Part shown: piece after piece, positions 63,897-64,000 of the stretch
Layout of the letters: every line of letters begins with the position of its first letter
Numbering within the stretch: position 1 is the stretch's first letter
The notes under the pieces: model-generated
Seen by the model: the letters and a program-made list of their open reading frames with translations, nothing else
Told to the model about the DNA's origin: nothing
Databases searched by the model: none
Made by a program: the position numbers and the translations under genes
Assembly: GCF_018736105.1 (NCBI RefSeq)
Contig: NZ_CP076135.1
Coordinates: 3,346,001 to 3,410,000, forward strand
Direction of reading: 5' to 3'
DNA length: 64,000 bases
Source: Bradyrhizobium sediminis
GTDB lineage: Bacteria > Pseudomonadota > Alphaproteobacteria > Rhizobiales > Xanthobacteraceae

Positions 63897-64000
63897 GTCA
63901 ACTCCTCTGTCGGGCGAATTTGCCCAGTCAGGTCATTGACGCAGAAACTAGCCGATGGTTCGGCGTTTATATTTCGTCACGGATCGAAGTGTCTTCGTGT

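Overview
The window is a chromosomal segment of a high-GC alphaproteobacterium, most likely Bradyrhizobium or a close relative in the Nitrobacteraceae. This is inferred from the gene set (ClpS-ClpA, MipZ, a DUF1489 protein, a DUF3551 protein, a FecR/VCBS adhesin, a phasin, a biotin-dependent acyl-CoA carboxylase) and from several intergenic repeat families that I recognise from Bradyrhizobium genomes. No database was searched, so the genus is an inference.

Layout. 0.0-8.2 kb: the 5' part of clpA with clpS, an orphan VWA/Tad-like protein, a phasin with a well-formed promoter, a SPOR-containing D,D-carboxypeptidase, a membrane J-domain protein, a VWA protein and an exported alpha/beta hydrolase. 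8.5-21.6 kb: mipZ, panC, DUF1489 and DUF599 proteins, a GST, an AraC/GyrI-like regulator, a TonB-C-like envelope protein, an aldo-keto reductase, mgtE and two tandem polysaccharide deacetylases. 22.5-26.7 kb: a 1398-residue FecR plus VCBS-type repeat adhesin, probably a type I secretion substrate. 26.9-33.9 kb: a small genomic island. 34-49 kb: an orphan FliN-like protein, lipB, acyP, an isocitrate lyase/PEP mutase-family enzyme, a propionyl/acetyl-CoA carboxylase biotin subunit, a HAD phosphatase, a thermonuclease-like protein, a GGDEF-EAL protein, an exported phosphodiesterase, a 1-Cys peroxiredoxin, a histone-H1-like protein and a DMT transporter. 49-64 kb: glutathione-dependent formaldehyde dehydrogenase with a PhzF-like protein, tRNA-Arg, small secreted proteins, a large PAS histidine kinase, an acyl-CoA synthetase, a long structured repeat, an AraC regulator, a SnoaL-like protein, a second DMT transporter and an alpha/beta hydrolase.

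The least expected part is the island. tRNA-Leu(GAG) on the minus strand (33860-33944) ends in a 16-bp sequence that is repeated exactly at 26901-26916. Just inside the tRNA end lies the C-terminal remnant of a tyrosine integrase. The roughly 7 kb between the repeats carries a 1351-residue protein (SARP/BTAD head, class III cyclase-like domain, NTPase and TPR region). It is transcribed away from four consecutive minus-strand genes for single-span membrane proteins of 53 to 90 residues, each with its own start, three with strong Shine-Dalgarno sequences and the fourth with GGAG. Two of these small genes become visible only when short ORFs and GTG starts are considered. The cyclase domain has lost a metal-binding Asp and the base-specifying Lys, so it may sense or scaffold rather than make cAMP.

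A second connected observation is regulatory. The phasin promoter has a TGCN3GCA element inside the -35/-10 spacer and another exactly 30 bp upstream. The same 11-bp palindrome core recurs upstream of the exported alpha/beta hydrolase at 8.2 kb. This suggests a shared PhaR-type repressor linking that hydrolase to polyhydroxyalkanoate metabolism.
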